Source: Sporodiniella umbellata
Lineage: Eukaryota; Mucoromycota; Mucoromycetes; Mucorales; Rhizopodaceae
NCBI GenBank assembly: GCA_025677835.1
Contig: JAIXMR010000122.1
Coordinates: forward strand, 1-64,000
Length of the DNA: 64,000 bases
Direction: 5' to 3'
The translations under genes and the position numbers were made by a program. The notes beneath the pieces were generated by a model, which saw only the letters and a list, made by a program, of their open reading frames with translations, did no database searches and was not told where the DNA came from. Every line of letters begins with the position of its first letter. The stretch's first letter is position 1. This document shows positions 34,674-47,070 of this stretch, one piece after another.

Positions 34674-37241
34674 CTATTCAATTCCTAACGATATACTAAG
34701 ATCTTTTCCAAAGGACAGTCTTGGCAAACGAGGAGGTGTATGACTATCTTGGTTTGGGAGAGGGGGTAGGGGAGGAAGAGAGCTCAAAGACAGAACATCT
34801 TCTGGGTCCTCATCGTCACTATCTTCAAGATAAATTTTAGTTAAACGTCTGTTTGTTGTTGTTGTTGCTGTTGTTGCTGTTGTTGCTGTTGTTGCTGCTG
34901 GTTCTGGTATAGGCGGCAATGATGCATTCATATACCACTGGATATGTGATGAAGCGCGTGAATCTATGCTGTTTTGACGTTTTACTGACTCACGATAGCT
35001 GTTATCGCTTGCACCAGTATTCATCATAAAAAAAGACTGTGTATCAGAATCACCTCCATATCTTGAAGTATCCCCAGGCGTCATTACAGAGTGATCTAAA
35101 TAAAATGAGTCTGCTGTAAGAGAAGATATTGTAGAAAGCGCAATACGGCGACGAAGAGCGTAACTTGTACGAGGTGTTAATAATGTAGAAGAGGCAACTG
35201 TATTCAAAGCAGGAGATGTAGCGCTTTCAGCATATGTTTCTTCTACTCGTGAGTTTTGAAATTCATGCTCCCTAAGGGGTATGGTAGCAGGCAATCCGGG
35301 AGCCGAGCTAAAAACAGGCGAAGGAGGCCTTGACTGAAGTGTCTGATGACTTTTGTTGGTTGAAAGAGTGGCTGAAGAGCTTAGGCTGGGTGCATTCATA
35401 CTCGAAGATTCCGAATGAACTGACTTTGTGTCCTCTTCATTTTGTTCTCTAGTTTTTTTTCGATTGTTATCAACCATCCTGTTGTTATTACTAAGTATTG
35501 CCTCAGTTGAGTTATGTACAAACATAGCATCAGTAGTAGTAGTATTGTGAGGAAGCTGTGTAAGACTATGATTGATTCTATCAAGAGCGGGAAGAACATC
35601 TGACCCGACAGAATCGCAGCTCGCCGACGTTTCTAAAGCTTCAATAGGGACAGGCAGTGGATCGACAGGTGGAGGATAGGCTGGACCGTCTAGCTTTCCG
35701 TTAGCAAGATCGACGTTAATGGTCATCAGGTTCTTTCTGTATAGGTTTTGTCTTTTCATAGTTGGTGTTGTTGTTCTCGGTCTCTCCTCTACTACCTCGG
35801 TAAAATCGGGCGATCGGCATTCGCGAGGAGTGTTTGTTATACTGAGATCAAAAGCAGATGCGAATTTTTTAACTGAGTTGCCTGGTCTTCCTAGACCACT
35901 ATCTGGTGTTGGTGAGAGCCCCCTTTGAAAAGTTACTTCTGGGCGATTGTCATGACTTGTATGCGGCCTTTGGTATGGCGAGTTGAGGTACAAACGTGAT
36001 GTAGCTATTTCAAGCACCTCGTTATCCTCTTCATCACTACTAATAGGCATCATGCAATTGTCTCTTAAAACACTACCTGATCCCTCTTCGGTTGCAGTAT
36101 CAGAAACGCGTTGCGCAGATGCACGAGATTCTATTCTACTTGGTAGATAGCCTGGTCGCGCATACTCTTCAAAGCCATAACATGTAACGCCTGTACCAAT
36201 AGTCTCGTGCTCTTTTTTTGGAACTGAAGCTATAATTATCGGTATTTTTGTCTTGATTTCATCATATTTTGTGCCAAACTGAAAGGCAACTTCCAAATAG
36301 TGATAAATAGAGACCAGTGGAGACTCTATAGTACATGCCAAATACGGATGCAGATGGTGTCGAAGGAGACAAGGGCTTTTCCATGCTGAGATAGTTGGAT
36401 CGGGATAGTGAATAATAGCTGGTATAGCACGTTTGTTGTACTCCAGGTAGTGATCTTTCATTCGTGAGATTTGGGTCATTTTTTTCTGTAAATCGTTTGT
36501 GATAAGGTCATAGTTGTAATTAGAAAGATCTGTGTCGGATTTAGAAGGAGATTGTTGTCTATTAGATTACAGAAAATTAGTGTGTTTCTAAAACTTGTTT
36601 GGTTCTGTAACTTACTTGTAAAACTCAACCTGAATTAACTGAGTTCTTATACTATGAACAGGTTTTTGACAGGCAAAGCTGATGTACTTTATGGCCATTG
36701 GAACAAACGATTGTTCTAAACAAACAATTTGTGGTACATCAATCTCATAATGAAACTTTCCAGCGATAGTTTTTTGTGAAATCTTTGTTTCTATCATTGG
36801 TGAAATCTCTTTATGAGGCAATAGATGACGGTGTATGACAATAGGGTATTCAGTGGTGATGATCTTTGTTAGTCCAATAGTGATAGATAAAATCACTTTA
36901 TAGTTGATAGTAGCGCGTTTTGTTAATAGGCTTCGAGGGTATATGTCTGGTATGTCTATTTCCCATGGTATAATATGCTCTCCTGCGGGCAAAGCGGTCT
37001 TTCCAAACAAGGAAAGCTTTAGTTTTGGTAAAAGTGGTGCAGATATTGAGTAGTTTGGCAAGCTTAGCTGACTAAAGCCCTTAAACTTGATCGACATGTT
37101 CCTTATTTTTACTGATTTGACTAGTATCAAGCGTACTTCACCCTGTAGGATTTTTGGTGGACTTCCTGCTTTTGGCAGGCCTATAAAATCCACCTGAGAT
37201 TCAAATGGCTCAATCTCTATAGATTTGAAGCCTTCTTTCAT
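34674..37241 (-). CDS. alpha-arrestin (ART-type) adaptor
   Basis: Two exons, 37241-36616 and 36558-34674, giving 836 residues. The first exon carries the arrestin N domain (FKSIEIEPFE, GEVRLILVKSVKIRNMSIKFKG, ALPAGEHIIPWEIDIPDIYPRS) and the start of the C domain (PMAIKYISFACQKPVHSIRTQLIQVE). The rest of the C domain follows, then a disordered Ser/Thr/Asn/Pro-rich tail with Ala/Thr repeats coded by trinucleotide runs at about 34853-34900. Alpha-arrestins recruit Rsp5-type ubiquitin ligases to plasma-membrane transporters. A canonical PPxY was not found in the translation; the nearest string is PAYPPPVDP. The gene shares a 328-bp divergent promoter with ALG12. Confidence 0.85.
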
Positions 37242-37569
37242 ATCAAAAAGCTTCGATTTTATTAATTGAAAAATTGTGGCAAAGTTGATGGTATTTGGGT
37301 TTAAGTAAAATGTTGGGGAGTATAAATAGAAAAAAAGAAAAAAAAGTGAGAGCGAGAGGATGACCCAATGTTATACAAAAAGAAGAAGGAAAAAAAAGAG
37401 AGAGAAAACGAGACTGAAAGAGCGAAATTAAAAAAATAATAATAATAAAGCAAGTGTGTAACCTTGCGTTGAGAATCAAAAAGTGAGGGTTGCACCTGGT
37501 AAAACATTAATATTTTTCTATTTTAAATTTTCAAAATAAGTTCCTTTTTCTGATTGTCAAACTTAAGCA
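37242..37569. other. divergent promoter region
   Basis: 328 bp between the arrestin and ALG12 start codons. It contains a purine-rich (plus strand) stretch at about 37328-37415. Both promoters must lie here. Confidence 0.5.
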
Positions 37570-39075
37570 ATGAAGCTCGTGCTTGGAGCGATCCTTGCCC
37601 TGATGGTCTTAGAGATATACTACGCACCGTTTACAAAAGTAGAAGAAAGTTTTAATTTACAAGCTGCTCACGACATTCTTAATCAAGTTGAAAATTACGA
37701 TCACATCGAGTTTCCCGGCGTTGTACCGCGAACTTTTGTAGGTGCAACAATCCTGAGTGTACTATGTTGGCCAACCGTAAAAGTATTTACTTCGATGACT
37801 TTGTTTGATCAACAAATTCTTGTTCGGATTGTTCTTGCTAGTAGCGTAGTGATTTCACTAGGACAATTCGCTCAAGCAGTACGTACTATGTTCGGAAAGC
37901 GTACAGCAATTGCTACCATAATGCTTCTTCTTTGTCAATTTCATTTTGTTTTTTGGTCTTCTCGAACCTTACCAAATACATTAGCTTTACCCTGGGTCCT
38001 CATTGGGATGTCTCACTGGTTAAAAAGCATAGCACAAACAAGCAAACGAACACATCACCTGGAATATATGTGTCGATATCTAACATTTGCTGGTATTGTA
38101 TTCAGATTTGAAGTGGGAATTCTATTAGCTATTCTAGCTATTACTGAATGGGTTTACAATCGTTATTGCTTGCTTGGTGTGCTAAAGACAATACTGTTTA
38201 CAGCCGTAATTAGCCTGCTTATCACAGTACCTATCGACTCTGTCTTTTGGGACCGATGGTTATGGCCAGAGGGTTTAGTTTTCTATTTTAATGCCATCCT
38301 AAACAAAAGTTCAGAATGGGGAACCCTTCCGCTTCACGCATACTTTGTATCCTTTTTACCACGACTACTTCTTGTCTCATACCCTCTTTCAATTGCAGCC
38401 TTTCTTCGAAATACCCAAGCAAGGCGTATACTTTTGCCCATGGTTGTTTATGTTGCTATTTTTTCGCTACTGCCACACAAAGAATGGAGATTTATCGTTT
38501 ACACTATTCCTTTATTTACGACTACTGCCGCCACTCAGATTAATGAATTACTAACTCATTGGCGCCGATCTTTAATTAGTCGTCTGATGCTGCTAGCTGT
38601 AATAGGTGGGGCACTGGTATCGTTTTTGGCATCTCTTGCGATGTTAAAAATTTCTTCGCTTAATTACCCTGGAGGCCACTCACTTAGGTCACTACACAAT
38701 ATTGAAAAAAACACACCCTTTGTTTCGGTTCATATGGATGTTGAAACAGCAATGACAGGTGCATCCTTATTTGGACAGATAAACCCAAATTGGAAATACT
38801 CTAAAAATGAAAAACATGTTATAGAAGACGACTTCATTAATGCTGGATACACGCATATTTTAACAGCACATCCTGAACGCTTCAACAGTTTCTTATTTGA
38901 GCTGATCCACACAACGTATGGGATAGAAAGTATTCGACTTGTGCTTCCAAACAAAACCTACAAAAATCAGGAACCCAAAATAGAAATCGTCAATTTGTTT
39001 GGGTTGGCTCGTTTACAAACAATATTGACTCCCAAGATTTATTTACTTCGAGTAGTTCATCCACAGGTCGCCTGA
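37570..39075 (+). CDS. ALG12: dolichyl-P-mannose alpha-1,6-mannosyltransferase Alg12
   Basis: Intronless gene of 501 residues. It starts with a hydrophobic segment followed by the GT22-family signature APFTKVEESFNLQAAHDIL and YDHIEFPGVVPRTFVG, then many membrane helices. HKEWRFIVYTIPLF is the second conserved loop. Alg12 adds the eighth mannose (alpha-1,6) to the lipid-linked oligosaccharide in the ER lumen for N-glycosylation. Other GT22 members (Alg9, Gpi10, Smp3) are less likely given the EFPGVVPRTF signature. Confidence 0.9.
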   Translation: MKLVLGAILALMVLEIYYAPFTKVEESFNLQAAHDILNQVENYDHIEFPGVVPRTFVGATILSVLCWPTVKVFTSMTLFDQQILVRIVLASSVVISLGQFAQAVRTMFGKRTAIATIMLLLCQFHFVFWSSRTLPNTLALPWVLIGMSHWLKSIAQTSKRTHHLEYMCRYLTFAGIVFRFEVGILLAILAITEWVYNRYCLLGVLKTILFTAVISLLITVPIDSVFWDRWLWPEGLVFYFNAILNKSSEWGTLPLHAYFVSFLPRLLLVSYPLSIAAFLRNTQARRILLPMVVYVAIFSLLPHKEWRFIVYTIPLFTTTAATQINELLTHWRRSLISRLMLLAVIGGALVSFLASLAMLKISSLNYPGGHSLRSLHNIEKNTPFVSVHMDVETAMTGASLFGQINPNWKYSKNEKHVIEDDFINAGYTHILTAHPERFNSFLFELIHTTYGIESIRLVLPNKTYKNQEPKIEIVNLFGLARLQTILTPKIYLLRVVHPQVA

Positions 39076-42000
39076 GCCCAGGCAATGTTACACGGATATT
39101 CTATTGTGCTCTTTATCAAAACTTTTGAGTCAGTCACAAACCATTTGTACAGTACTTTACAATTTATGGGGGCTGTAAATATAAGCTTTAACCCAGTCAA
39201 TACATAAACTCTTTACATAGTAATAGCTTGAGCAGCTAGTGTTTTTTTCAAGTGAGAATTGTACATTAATAAGGCCTGGGAGACTGACATAACTCTTTTA
39301 ATTATCAATACAAAACGGTATTTTTTTTATAAAATACTCAAAGTAGAGTTCCATTCCTGATGACTTTATGGAACTCATGCTTTTTACTTAACAAAAGCTT
39401 TTGTTTGATGTAAATAAAACACTGTAATTATTATTCTGACAATTGTAAGTCTAGTCTAGCTTTATATGAGGAAGTATTTAACATGAGGATCCATAAAATA
39501 TATTCTACTCTCATCAATATTATTTTGTTTTTTTTATCGACAAAACTGACATTACTACTTTTAATTATTATCTCCTTTAATTAGTGTTGCCATCTGTTTT
39601 TTATTACTTTTTTTTTTTAGCTCACTTATTTCTAAAAGCCTATGCTAAAGTTCCAAAAAATCTCTTGGTTGAATAAAGTTCCAGAGATTAAAATATGTAG
39701 TACAGAAGCAAAAACCACGATGCTCAAAAAGTACAATGACCCCACCCCAAAGTTCGCTTCCCAAAGAACAGAAATGAATTTTTGCTAATTGCTTTTGTGA
39801 GCCATCCTTGTTTTCTTTTCATGATTTTTTAGGCGTTATTTTAAACGGTCAATAACTTCTTTTATAAAGTTGGGCAAGAAAGCATTGCTGATAAATAAGG
39901 AATAGAGGTAATCACCTCAGAAGAAACAAATTCCTTCAAAATTGGATCTACAATGACTGCATCCCGGTACTTGTTACGTTATTTCAGCTAAAGTTAGGGA
40001 GTCTTTTGAGCTCAATAATAAAGAACGATAAAAATAAGAAACCTACAACAAAAACGCTACCAATAGAAATTATTATAGACCATTAAATAAGATCTGCTCT
40101 AATGACACTTTGTAAGATGTATAGGCTCCCTGAAAAGAAAAGTCTATACATCATGTATAGCTAAACCGATTCACACCTTCAAAGGCATCACAAGTGTGAC
40201 TGAGTTGAAAGGCTTTAAATATACATACTATCATGAGCTTAATACATTTAAAACTTTTTGGTTGGTCACAAAAAATCCAAGGAAATGAAGTATTCTTCGA
40301 GAAACACAAGATTTAAAAACTAGGACCAGTGAAGCTAATGAAAGCATTTGCAGAAAGTTCCCAATACTTCTCAAAGCTTTACTAACAATTTTTAAAGCAT
40401 TTTAATAAAAAAAAAAATGTGGGTCTTATATTGAGTGACGCGAACGCGAACATTTACTAATGCAAAGGTGAGTTTGGCCACAAAAAACGGGTTTCAATCG
40501 GAGATAAAAGTTGATTTAGCTCTTTGGAGGAAGCCACTATAAAACCTAAAAGGGTAAGTTGTCCAAAAAAACAACGATACCTTGTCTCATAACAACCGCT
40601 TTGTTTGGACATGAATATACAATAAGTAAGTGTATTGTAACAATTGCCGTTTATGTTCTACGTATACTATAGCTATTTCCCACGGCAATCACACTGAACA
40701 ATAGATGGGAGCTTTGATGGGGCGTCAGTGTATCTTAGGCACGTACTACCTATAGACTAGTATAGTATTTAAACTCCACTAAAATAATGTGGTACTCTGA
40801 AAAGAGAGCGAGGGCACCCACTATGCTTATGTCCAAATCCTTGTCCTGCCATCAATATAAAACAAAAAACATATATAGACTGGTCATGCACTTCTAATTG
40901 TATTTTTGTTTTAATAGTACACTTTTTGATTTGTGTTCCGAAAATGGCAGTAGCTCGATCACTATTTTATTACTATTATTTTTGGCAGTACAACTGATGA
41001 TAGACCTTTTATTTTTAACGCTCGCTTCGGTTCCGATTTATACCAAATTCGATGTCACATATATTTGTCGACATTACGAACACACTTGTGGCCTTTCGGT
41101 ATAAAATGGACTTATTTTAGATATTTTGATAGAAGGCTTGTTTTATGCAGTAGAGAATAAAAGAGTTTCTGGTGGTTTGTCTTTATTCGTTGTAAGTCCA
41201 ATTCAAATAAACTACGACTTCTGTTTATTTACTTTCTTTCTAAATCACTCTCAGCTTTTGTTTTTAATTTTGCGCCTAGGCCTTATTAAATGGTGTATAT
41301 TTAGACGGACCTTAGCTAAACATTGAGTTTTTGAAAGAAAAATTAGAGCTATCAAAATTAATTTTGCTAAGAATTCATATTCAAATTCATATCAAGCTAA
41401 TAATAATTATACATCTATAATCGAAGCAATTAGAGATTGCCTATCAAACGAAATGTAGGTACGTGAGAATATGCAAGTCTATAAACGCTAATGTTTACTC
41501 AATAACCCATATGTACATCTAAAATTTATACATGCCAAAACGAATACATCACCGTGTGAGTTGTAGTAATACAAATTGAATTACAAACGCGTTTTAAAAT
41601 AAGCCTTTAAACATAAACAAACACAAGTCAGCTGCCATGTCAAAACGATTGCTCATATATGCAAAAGCAAAAAAAAAAAAAAAAAAAAAAGAACGTGACA
41701 AAAAACACGGACTATTAAAAATCAATATTAAACTAATTAATCCGTTGAACAACAGACAACAAAATGTCAAAAACTCAGTACTTGCCAACTATAGCGGACA
41801 GGTCTTTAAAAAAGTCGACACTTTAGCTAAACATTCTCACAGCCATTTGAAAAAATATCGACTGTTCAGTTCAAAAATCTATTTAGAGAAATTCTTAAAA
41901 TAGAAAACATGCTTTGGACTACATATCGCTTACATTTGAACTGGCTTGAAGGGGGTGACAAAGCTTTTTTTTTTCATGAGGCCCCGGCCCGTCAACATAA

Positions 42001-42637
42001 GAGATAGATCCACGTATTCCGAGACAATCAACATATTCCAGACATCTCTGAGGCTATCTGAAGTGCCCCAGCATCACTTTTTCTTATACAAATGCAAACC
42101 ATATATTCAAATTGCTATTTTTTTTTATTTCAAAATGACTTGTGAGCACAAAGCTATTGTATGAAAATACAAGATCGGCAGTTTTATCAGGACTCTTCTA
42201 ATATTTTGGTCCCGTTGTTTGATTGTACTTTTTTTTTTCAAAAAAAGTGTCTAAGTTTATTGATGTCAAAGGAATATCGTCATTCGTCTATAGTACCTAC
42301 TGTCTGTATTTCACTTCAGCTATAAACTTTTTCTCTGCTATTTTCGCTTAAGTATATTAAATTCGACAAGCCGTATTGTCTTCTAGTTTCTGAAATAGTT
42401 CTGGAGAGATCTGCGGAATTACTGTACAATAAAATACTATTCTAATATACACACATTCTTTTTTGTATATATAAACAACAAGCATCTATGTTGCCCTTTT
42501 GGTCGTGGCCGCCTTTAGAAGTTTTTTTTGCAAATAATCAAAAAAGTTAAAAGAATTTTTTTTAAGGATTTAAGCCTGATTTTGCTAAATATGCCTTTGG
42601 TTAACTTTTATCCTTAAGATATAGACTATTTACTTTA

Positions 42638-42841
42638 TCATGAACTGAAGACCTGGCCCTGGCTTAATAAAATACTATTCAATAATTCTGCTGTAGTAAA
42701 CTTAGCTGTGCGATTACTATTAGACATAAACATCAAAGCAAGTAGAATATGAGCAACTAAATGCGAAGAAATAGCAGTAAAAAGACAGTTGACAGAATCT
42801 GCTTCCCATTCAATCACAGGCCCAATATCGCTAATTGGCAT
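42638..42841 (-). pseudogene. coding-like open stretch, unrecognised
   Basis: A 67-codon minus-strand frame whose residue composition is protein-like (PISDIGPVIEWEADSVN, FTTAELLNSILL) rather than the Lys/Phe/Ile-rich noise of the surrounding DNA. No start, splice or domain context was found. It could be a relic exon or a small gene. Confidence 0.3.
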
Positions 42842-43889
42842 AGCAAATTTAGTTGTTTAAATACCTAAACCGCCTTCAGAGATATGGAAAATTCAAGGAG
42901 ATAAGAAAAGGTAGATACCAAGCATTGACTTTAGAAAAGAAGCAAAAACAGGCACGGTAACTGCCCTATATTTGAAGTTTATAAGTAAGATTCTAAATGT
43001 CACCGGTAAATACAAGAACTTTAGATGATTCCGTTTTGTCATCAATAATTCACACTAACATGCATTGATTAAAACAAACAAGTTTATTGAAAGTAAACAA
43101 ACGATTATAGATGTGTGTATCTTCTCCACACTCTACCGAGCTAAGTACAGTTGAGCAATTTTGAGGCTTTATTAAAATTTGTGTAAAATACCATAAACTT
43201 CAAAATATTCCTTTTGCTTTCGTTCAATAAACTATATCTTTTGCTTTTAAGGTATTTGTCGTTCAAACCAGGTTGCAGGGCTAGTCATTATGTACAACAG
43301 TGGATTTTCCATACTACAAAAACAATAAGAAGTCGTACTTGTTGATATTCCTTTTATTATAAATGTCTAAACACAAACAACTAAAATTGCTAGACACTAT
43401 AAATTGATGAGAAAGAGTTTTATGAGCAATTTTATAAACAAAATAAAAGAGCAAGAGCCTTTCCTGTTTCTGACTCAATGTCTATATTTATATTGTTCGT
43501 TTTCCCACATTGAAACCTTAGTATTGCTTTAGTTTCTTTGAATTTTTGTACACCGGCTTAGTTAGCTGTCGCTGTTTATCCCCAGAGGTTATGATATACA
43601 AACGATGTCTATCACTATATTTACAACCCAAAGTATGCCTTTAAATATGTTCCATATAGCATTGAGCACATTAAAAAGATTGTAAAGCATTTAACAGTAC
43701 GTGCTGATGCGTTTCAATATTATAACACTGAGGTCTATTTAATAAAAGTAGTGAAGCTTTTATTGCTCAAAGCTATTTAAATCTTTTTACGTACTCGTTT
43801 TTATTATATGGATTAAAGTAGTATTTAACTTATCGTCATATTTTAGTAGTTTCAGTAACTTTGTTATCCTGGCGGATATGTTCGTCAAA

Positions 43890-44160
43890 ATATACTTAAC
43901 GTTCCAATTCATTTAACCGCTTCTTTATTCAAATCAACCCCTACTTGGACTTCCAACTATCTTAAATACGATACAAGAGTCAAATCCTTCAGTTCCGTGC
44001 TTTCTCTTGTACTAGCTCGTATAGCCACTTGTGGAGCAGGAAGCTGATATTCTTGGAATATATAGTCTTTGAACTCTTGGGATGCCAATTTTTCGAGTTA
44101 AGGTAAGAGGATCAATACCTTCAATATAAAAACAAGCTTCAAATGTTGAGTTTAATTTCG
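43890..44160 (-). pseudogene. frameshifted coding relic, unrecognised
   Basis: On the minus strand one frame reads FEACFYIEGIDPLTLTRK and then an overlapping second frame reads KLASQEFKDYIFQEYQL and ASTRESTELKDLTLVSYLR. After that a TAG stop interrupts, and the frame continues LEVQVGVDLNKEAV. This pattern of good coding sense broken by a frame change and stops suits a decayed gene. The family was not identified. Confidence 0.35.
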
Positions 44161-44367
44161 AAAGTTTTACAAATTTCGATGTCGTACAAAATTAGAATGA
44201 AAAACAGAATACAAGAACACATGTGAACTATTTTTCAGCATTTCACAGTTTAGCTCTAAAAAGAAAGAAGAAAAATTGGGCCATGTGGTATATATTACAA
44301 GATGCATATGAATAGATTAAGGATAGTACTTGTGTTTTTGCCTAAAGTGCGCTTTCTCAAGACACCT

Positions 44368-46057
44368 TTACTTTTTTTCTTCATTTTTGTTGTTTACGTT
44401 GAACGACGAGGGCTGCGCTAATGAAGAGAAGGTTTAGATGAGAAAAGCGCCCCTAAAAATTTATCGTTTACTTACAATAAGTATTTAAAAAGTCATCGAT
44501 GTTTATAAAATCCATGCTGTGGCTTCCTTCCAAACCGAACTTTTCTGCTTCTAACCCAAGCTCTGAAACAAACGATTTGAAGTTGTTGTCCAATTCATTG
44601 CTTTCTGCAGAGTCTTCGGCCAAATGGGTGGGTGTATTGCCTGCAGAAGCACTTTCTCCTGCTAGAGAGCTAGTGGGGGTCTCCACTATAGGAGACAAAG
44701 CACTTGTAGTGGGCTGCGTTTTGTTGTTTACTTCTTGTGGCGTATTAAAGTATGATGCGCCTGTTAATTGGTTAAATAATGTAGGATTTGAGCTTGCAAG
44801 GCCAAGTAGACTTTGGAATTGGGGTAAATTGAATAATGCTGAAAAATCGATTGGATTTTGAGTGGTAGTAAGTGCGCTAGAAACCGTAGTACCATTCAAA
44901 CTGCTGTGAGCTGGCTGTTTTGATTTGTGTAAATTAAGTGGGATGGAATCTAGAAATATAATTTAAAATGAAAATATAATATAGCATAAAGATATTAGCT
45001 TACTCAAAGATTCGGCTGTAGCTTTTTTAGTTTGATTGTTCAACTCGATTGCATCGGCTAGCTCAGAGGCTGCATATTTAACATCTGAAGCCAGTGGGAT
45101 GTTGACGTTCTTTGTAAGTTTTGGGATATTTTCGCCCTCTTCTGAAGAGCTGAATGCTGGACTTGGATTATTTACGCTACTATCATCTTCATCTTCAACG
45201 CTTTCGATTTTACACTTTTGTTTTTTGGTTGAACCTTCTGCTGTGGCCGCTTCAAGCAAATATTGACGTTTACGGGGCGTCACACCATGTTTGCTCTTAT
45301 CGCCTGAAAATACAGAAGCTAAAAATTGCAGAATTCTATCAATTGTCTCCTGGTGCCTTATATGTCGCTCTTTTGAAGCGATATTCTCTTGCCATAAAGT
45401 CATATTGTCATTTTGGACATTTTTTAACTCATTGCTAATGGACATCTGGTGTTTTTTTATAGCTGATATTTCGTCTAAAATGTGATTGATGTCTGTTGCC
45501 CCTGCCTCTTTTTCTTCTGGATCTCGGCCTTTTTTTCTTGTCACTAACAGTAATAAATCTGGATGACTTTTTTGAAAATGAGGATTGCTAAACTCCCAGC
45601 GTTCAAGCTCCCCTTCTGTGCTAAGAACTCCATTTTGAAGGTGCGGAACTTTGTGGAATCCGTACATGTTGAGCTGACGAACAAATGATGAGAAATTACT
45701 ATGCTTAAAAAAGCGAGGCAAGACTTTTTTTGCAAATTCTTCATGACGAAGTACAAGGAAAGAGAGTCCGTCGGGAGCCCATCTTATTAGATCGTTTGTA
45801 GAAGCATCTTCCACCATTCTGTAGAAGCAATAGTTGGCAAACTTTTTTTTTTATGGAAAAAGAAGCTGTGCTTACCCATATAATTTGTTTAAAAAGGCGG
45901 GGACATTTTGAAGTTTGTTTCTTTGCGTTTGAGAGGAATTTACAACCGATGTTGAGTTTGCTGATGGTGTATGATTGTTGCTGGTGTCTTCTTTCTGCTG
46001 TGTGGAACCTGAAGGGAATGTCTCAAAAATGGAGGGAACATTGGGTGTCTCGCTCAT
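44368..46057 (-). CDS. HSF1: heat-shock transcription factor
   Basis: Exons 46057-45876 and 45818-45004, then 44949 onward. The DNA-binding domain is clear: VPAFLNKLYGMVEDAS, IRWAPDGLSFLVLRHEEFAKKVLPRFFKHSNFSSFVRQLNMYGFHKV, with the first intron inside the first helix. A linker and heptad-repeat trimerisation coiled coil follow (INHILDEISAIKKHQMSIS), then a basic stretch and an acidic, Asn/Ser-rich activation region. HSF trimers bind nGAAn repeats in promoters of chaperone genes. Two C-termini are possible. Reading through gives a stop at 44468 (492 residues). A perfect donor GTAAGT at 44475 can splice to 44417 and end at 44368 (506 residues, also in frame). The second is preferred for its strong donor and branch-like CTAAAC. 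Confidence 0.9.
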
Positions 46058-46711
46058 TTCTCTTAAAGATTAGTCTGTTTCATACAAAAAAAAGTATACT
46101 TTACTCTAGCACCAAAGAAAATAACCAGTGAATAAAGGGCCGCCGCTCACGGTGAGTGGCTGAGGATACAATTTAAAATTCCGATACTACTGTTTTATGT
46201 CTCTTCAGAAATACGAGTATGGCCAAATCCTTATTAGCTGGTATCATTGCAATACATGCCTCGCAATTGAAACGCTACATACTCAGTCAAAAGTAATTAC
46301 GTTAAGCTCAATTAAATTTAAGTTACTATAAAGTAGACTGTTATGTTTTTGAATGCTCAAAAAGGAGTTTGTAAAATGCTATCTATTCTTTGAAAACAAC
46401 GAGCTGAATCAACAGCTTGTATTGATACTAAACGGACTCCAACTTGTTTAGCTCATTTTTATTGAAACTTCTTGTATCCAGAAAAAACTTAATAAAAGGA
46501 GGACTTAAAAGATGGAGATTGTGCTCCTATTTGCTCCTTATTTTTAGACTACTGGGGTATCAAAACAGAGACAAAATAGAAAAAAGTTGGTTTTGAAGGT
46601 ATAGCGCCTACTTAATACACTCCTATAAATGAGTTTGCTCCTTTAGAAAACAGAGATAAAAGGAATTTAGTGCGTTTATGTTTTCTTCTTAGCAATACTA
46701 AAAAAGACAAG
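46058..46711. other. divergent intergenic region
   Basis: About 650 bp between the heat-shock factor and the defensin-like gene. It may contain a 5' UTR intron acceptor (TTCTTCTTAG, ending about 46692) just upstream of the latter. One GAA-N2-TTC pair occurs at 46464-46471 but is not a full heat-shock element. Confidence 0.35.
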
Positions 46712-46954
46712 ATGTACAAGAACTGGATGACCGTCTTATTGTTTGGGGCAGTTTTCGCTGTGGTATCGTGCTTTGAACTTAACAAAGAAATCACTGGCAC
46801 CCAAAGACTCGAAAAAAGATTTTGTGATTTTAACTGTAATAACCCCAGTGCTTGTGAAAGCCATTGTCAAGACTCTGGAGAGAATGATAAAGTTACTGGG
46901 CTACTTGCTGTTTGCCATGATGGAAAATGCTATTGTGGCTTTATTCCTAATTAA
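46712..46954 (+). CDS. small secreted Cys-rich defensin-like precursor
   Basis: Single frame of 80 residues. It has a signal peptide (hydrophobic VLLFGAVFAVVSC), a short pro-region, and a dibasic Kex2-type site LEKR. The mature peptide would be about 44 residues. It has seven cysteines with spacing that includes C-x3-C (CESHC) and a C-terminal C-x-C (KCYC), preceded by a VC at a distance compatible with a cysteine-stabilised alpha-beta fold. Fungal defensins of the plectasin type are made as such prepropeptides, so an antimicrobial role is a fair inference. The odd cysteine number and lack of a typical GYC string keep the assignment open; another class of secreted Cys-rich peptide or effector is possible. 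Confidence 0.65.
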   Translation: MYKNWMTVLLFGAVFAVVSCFELNKEITGTQRLEKRFCDFNCNNPSACESHCQDSGENDKVTGLLAVCHDGKCYCGFIPN

Positions 46955-47070
46955 ATAAAGATTTCAAACCCACTTGCTATTATTTTTGTTCTGTGGTGTG
47001 TGGCTTTTATTAAGAAAATCAAAAAATTATCTCTTGTAATTGATCTATTCAACAACTTACATTAATAAAC

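Larger units (their letters stand above)
39076..44367. other. gene-poor region with decayed coding-like pieces
   Basis: About 5.3 kb, A+T-rich, without an intact gene. Two minus-strand stretches look like former coding sequence and are listed separately (42638-42841 and 43890-44160). A poly-A run lies at about 41670-41690. Short frames elsewhere (40898-41326, 41637-42164) show no domain. Confidence 0.45.

Noticed and set aside
46464..46471. Heat-shock element upstream of the heat-shock factor gene
   Set aside because: Only one GAA-N2-TTC pair; a third unit in register is missing.
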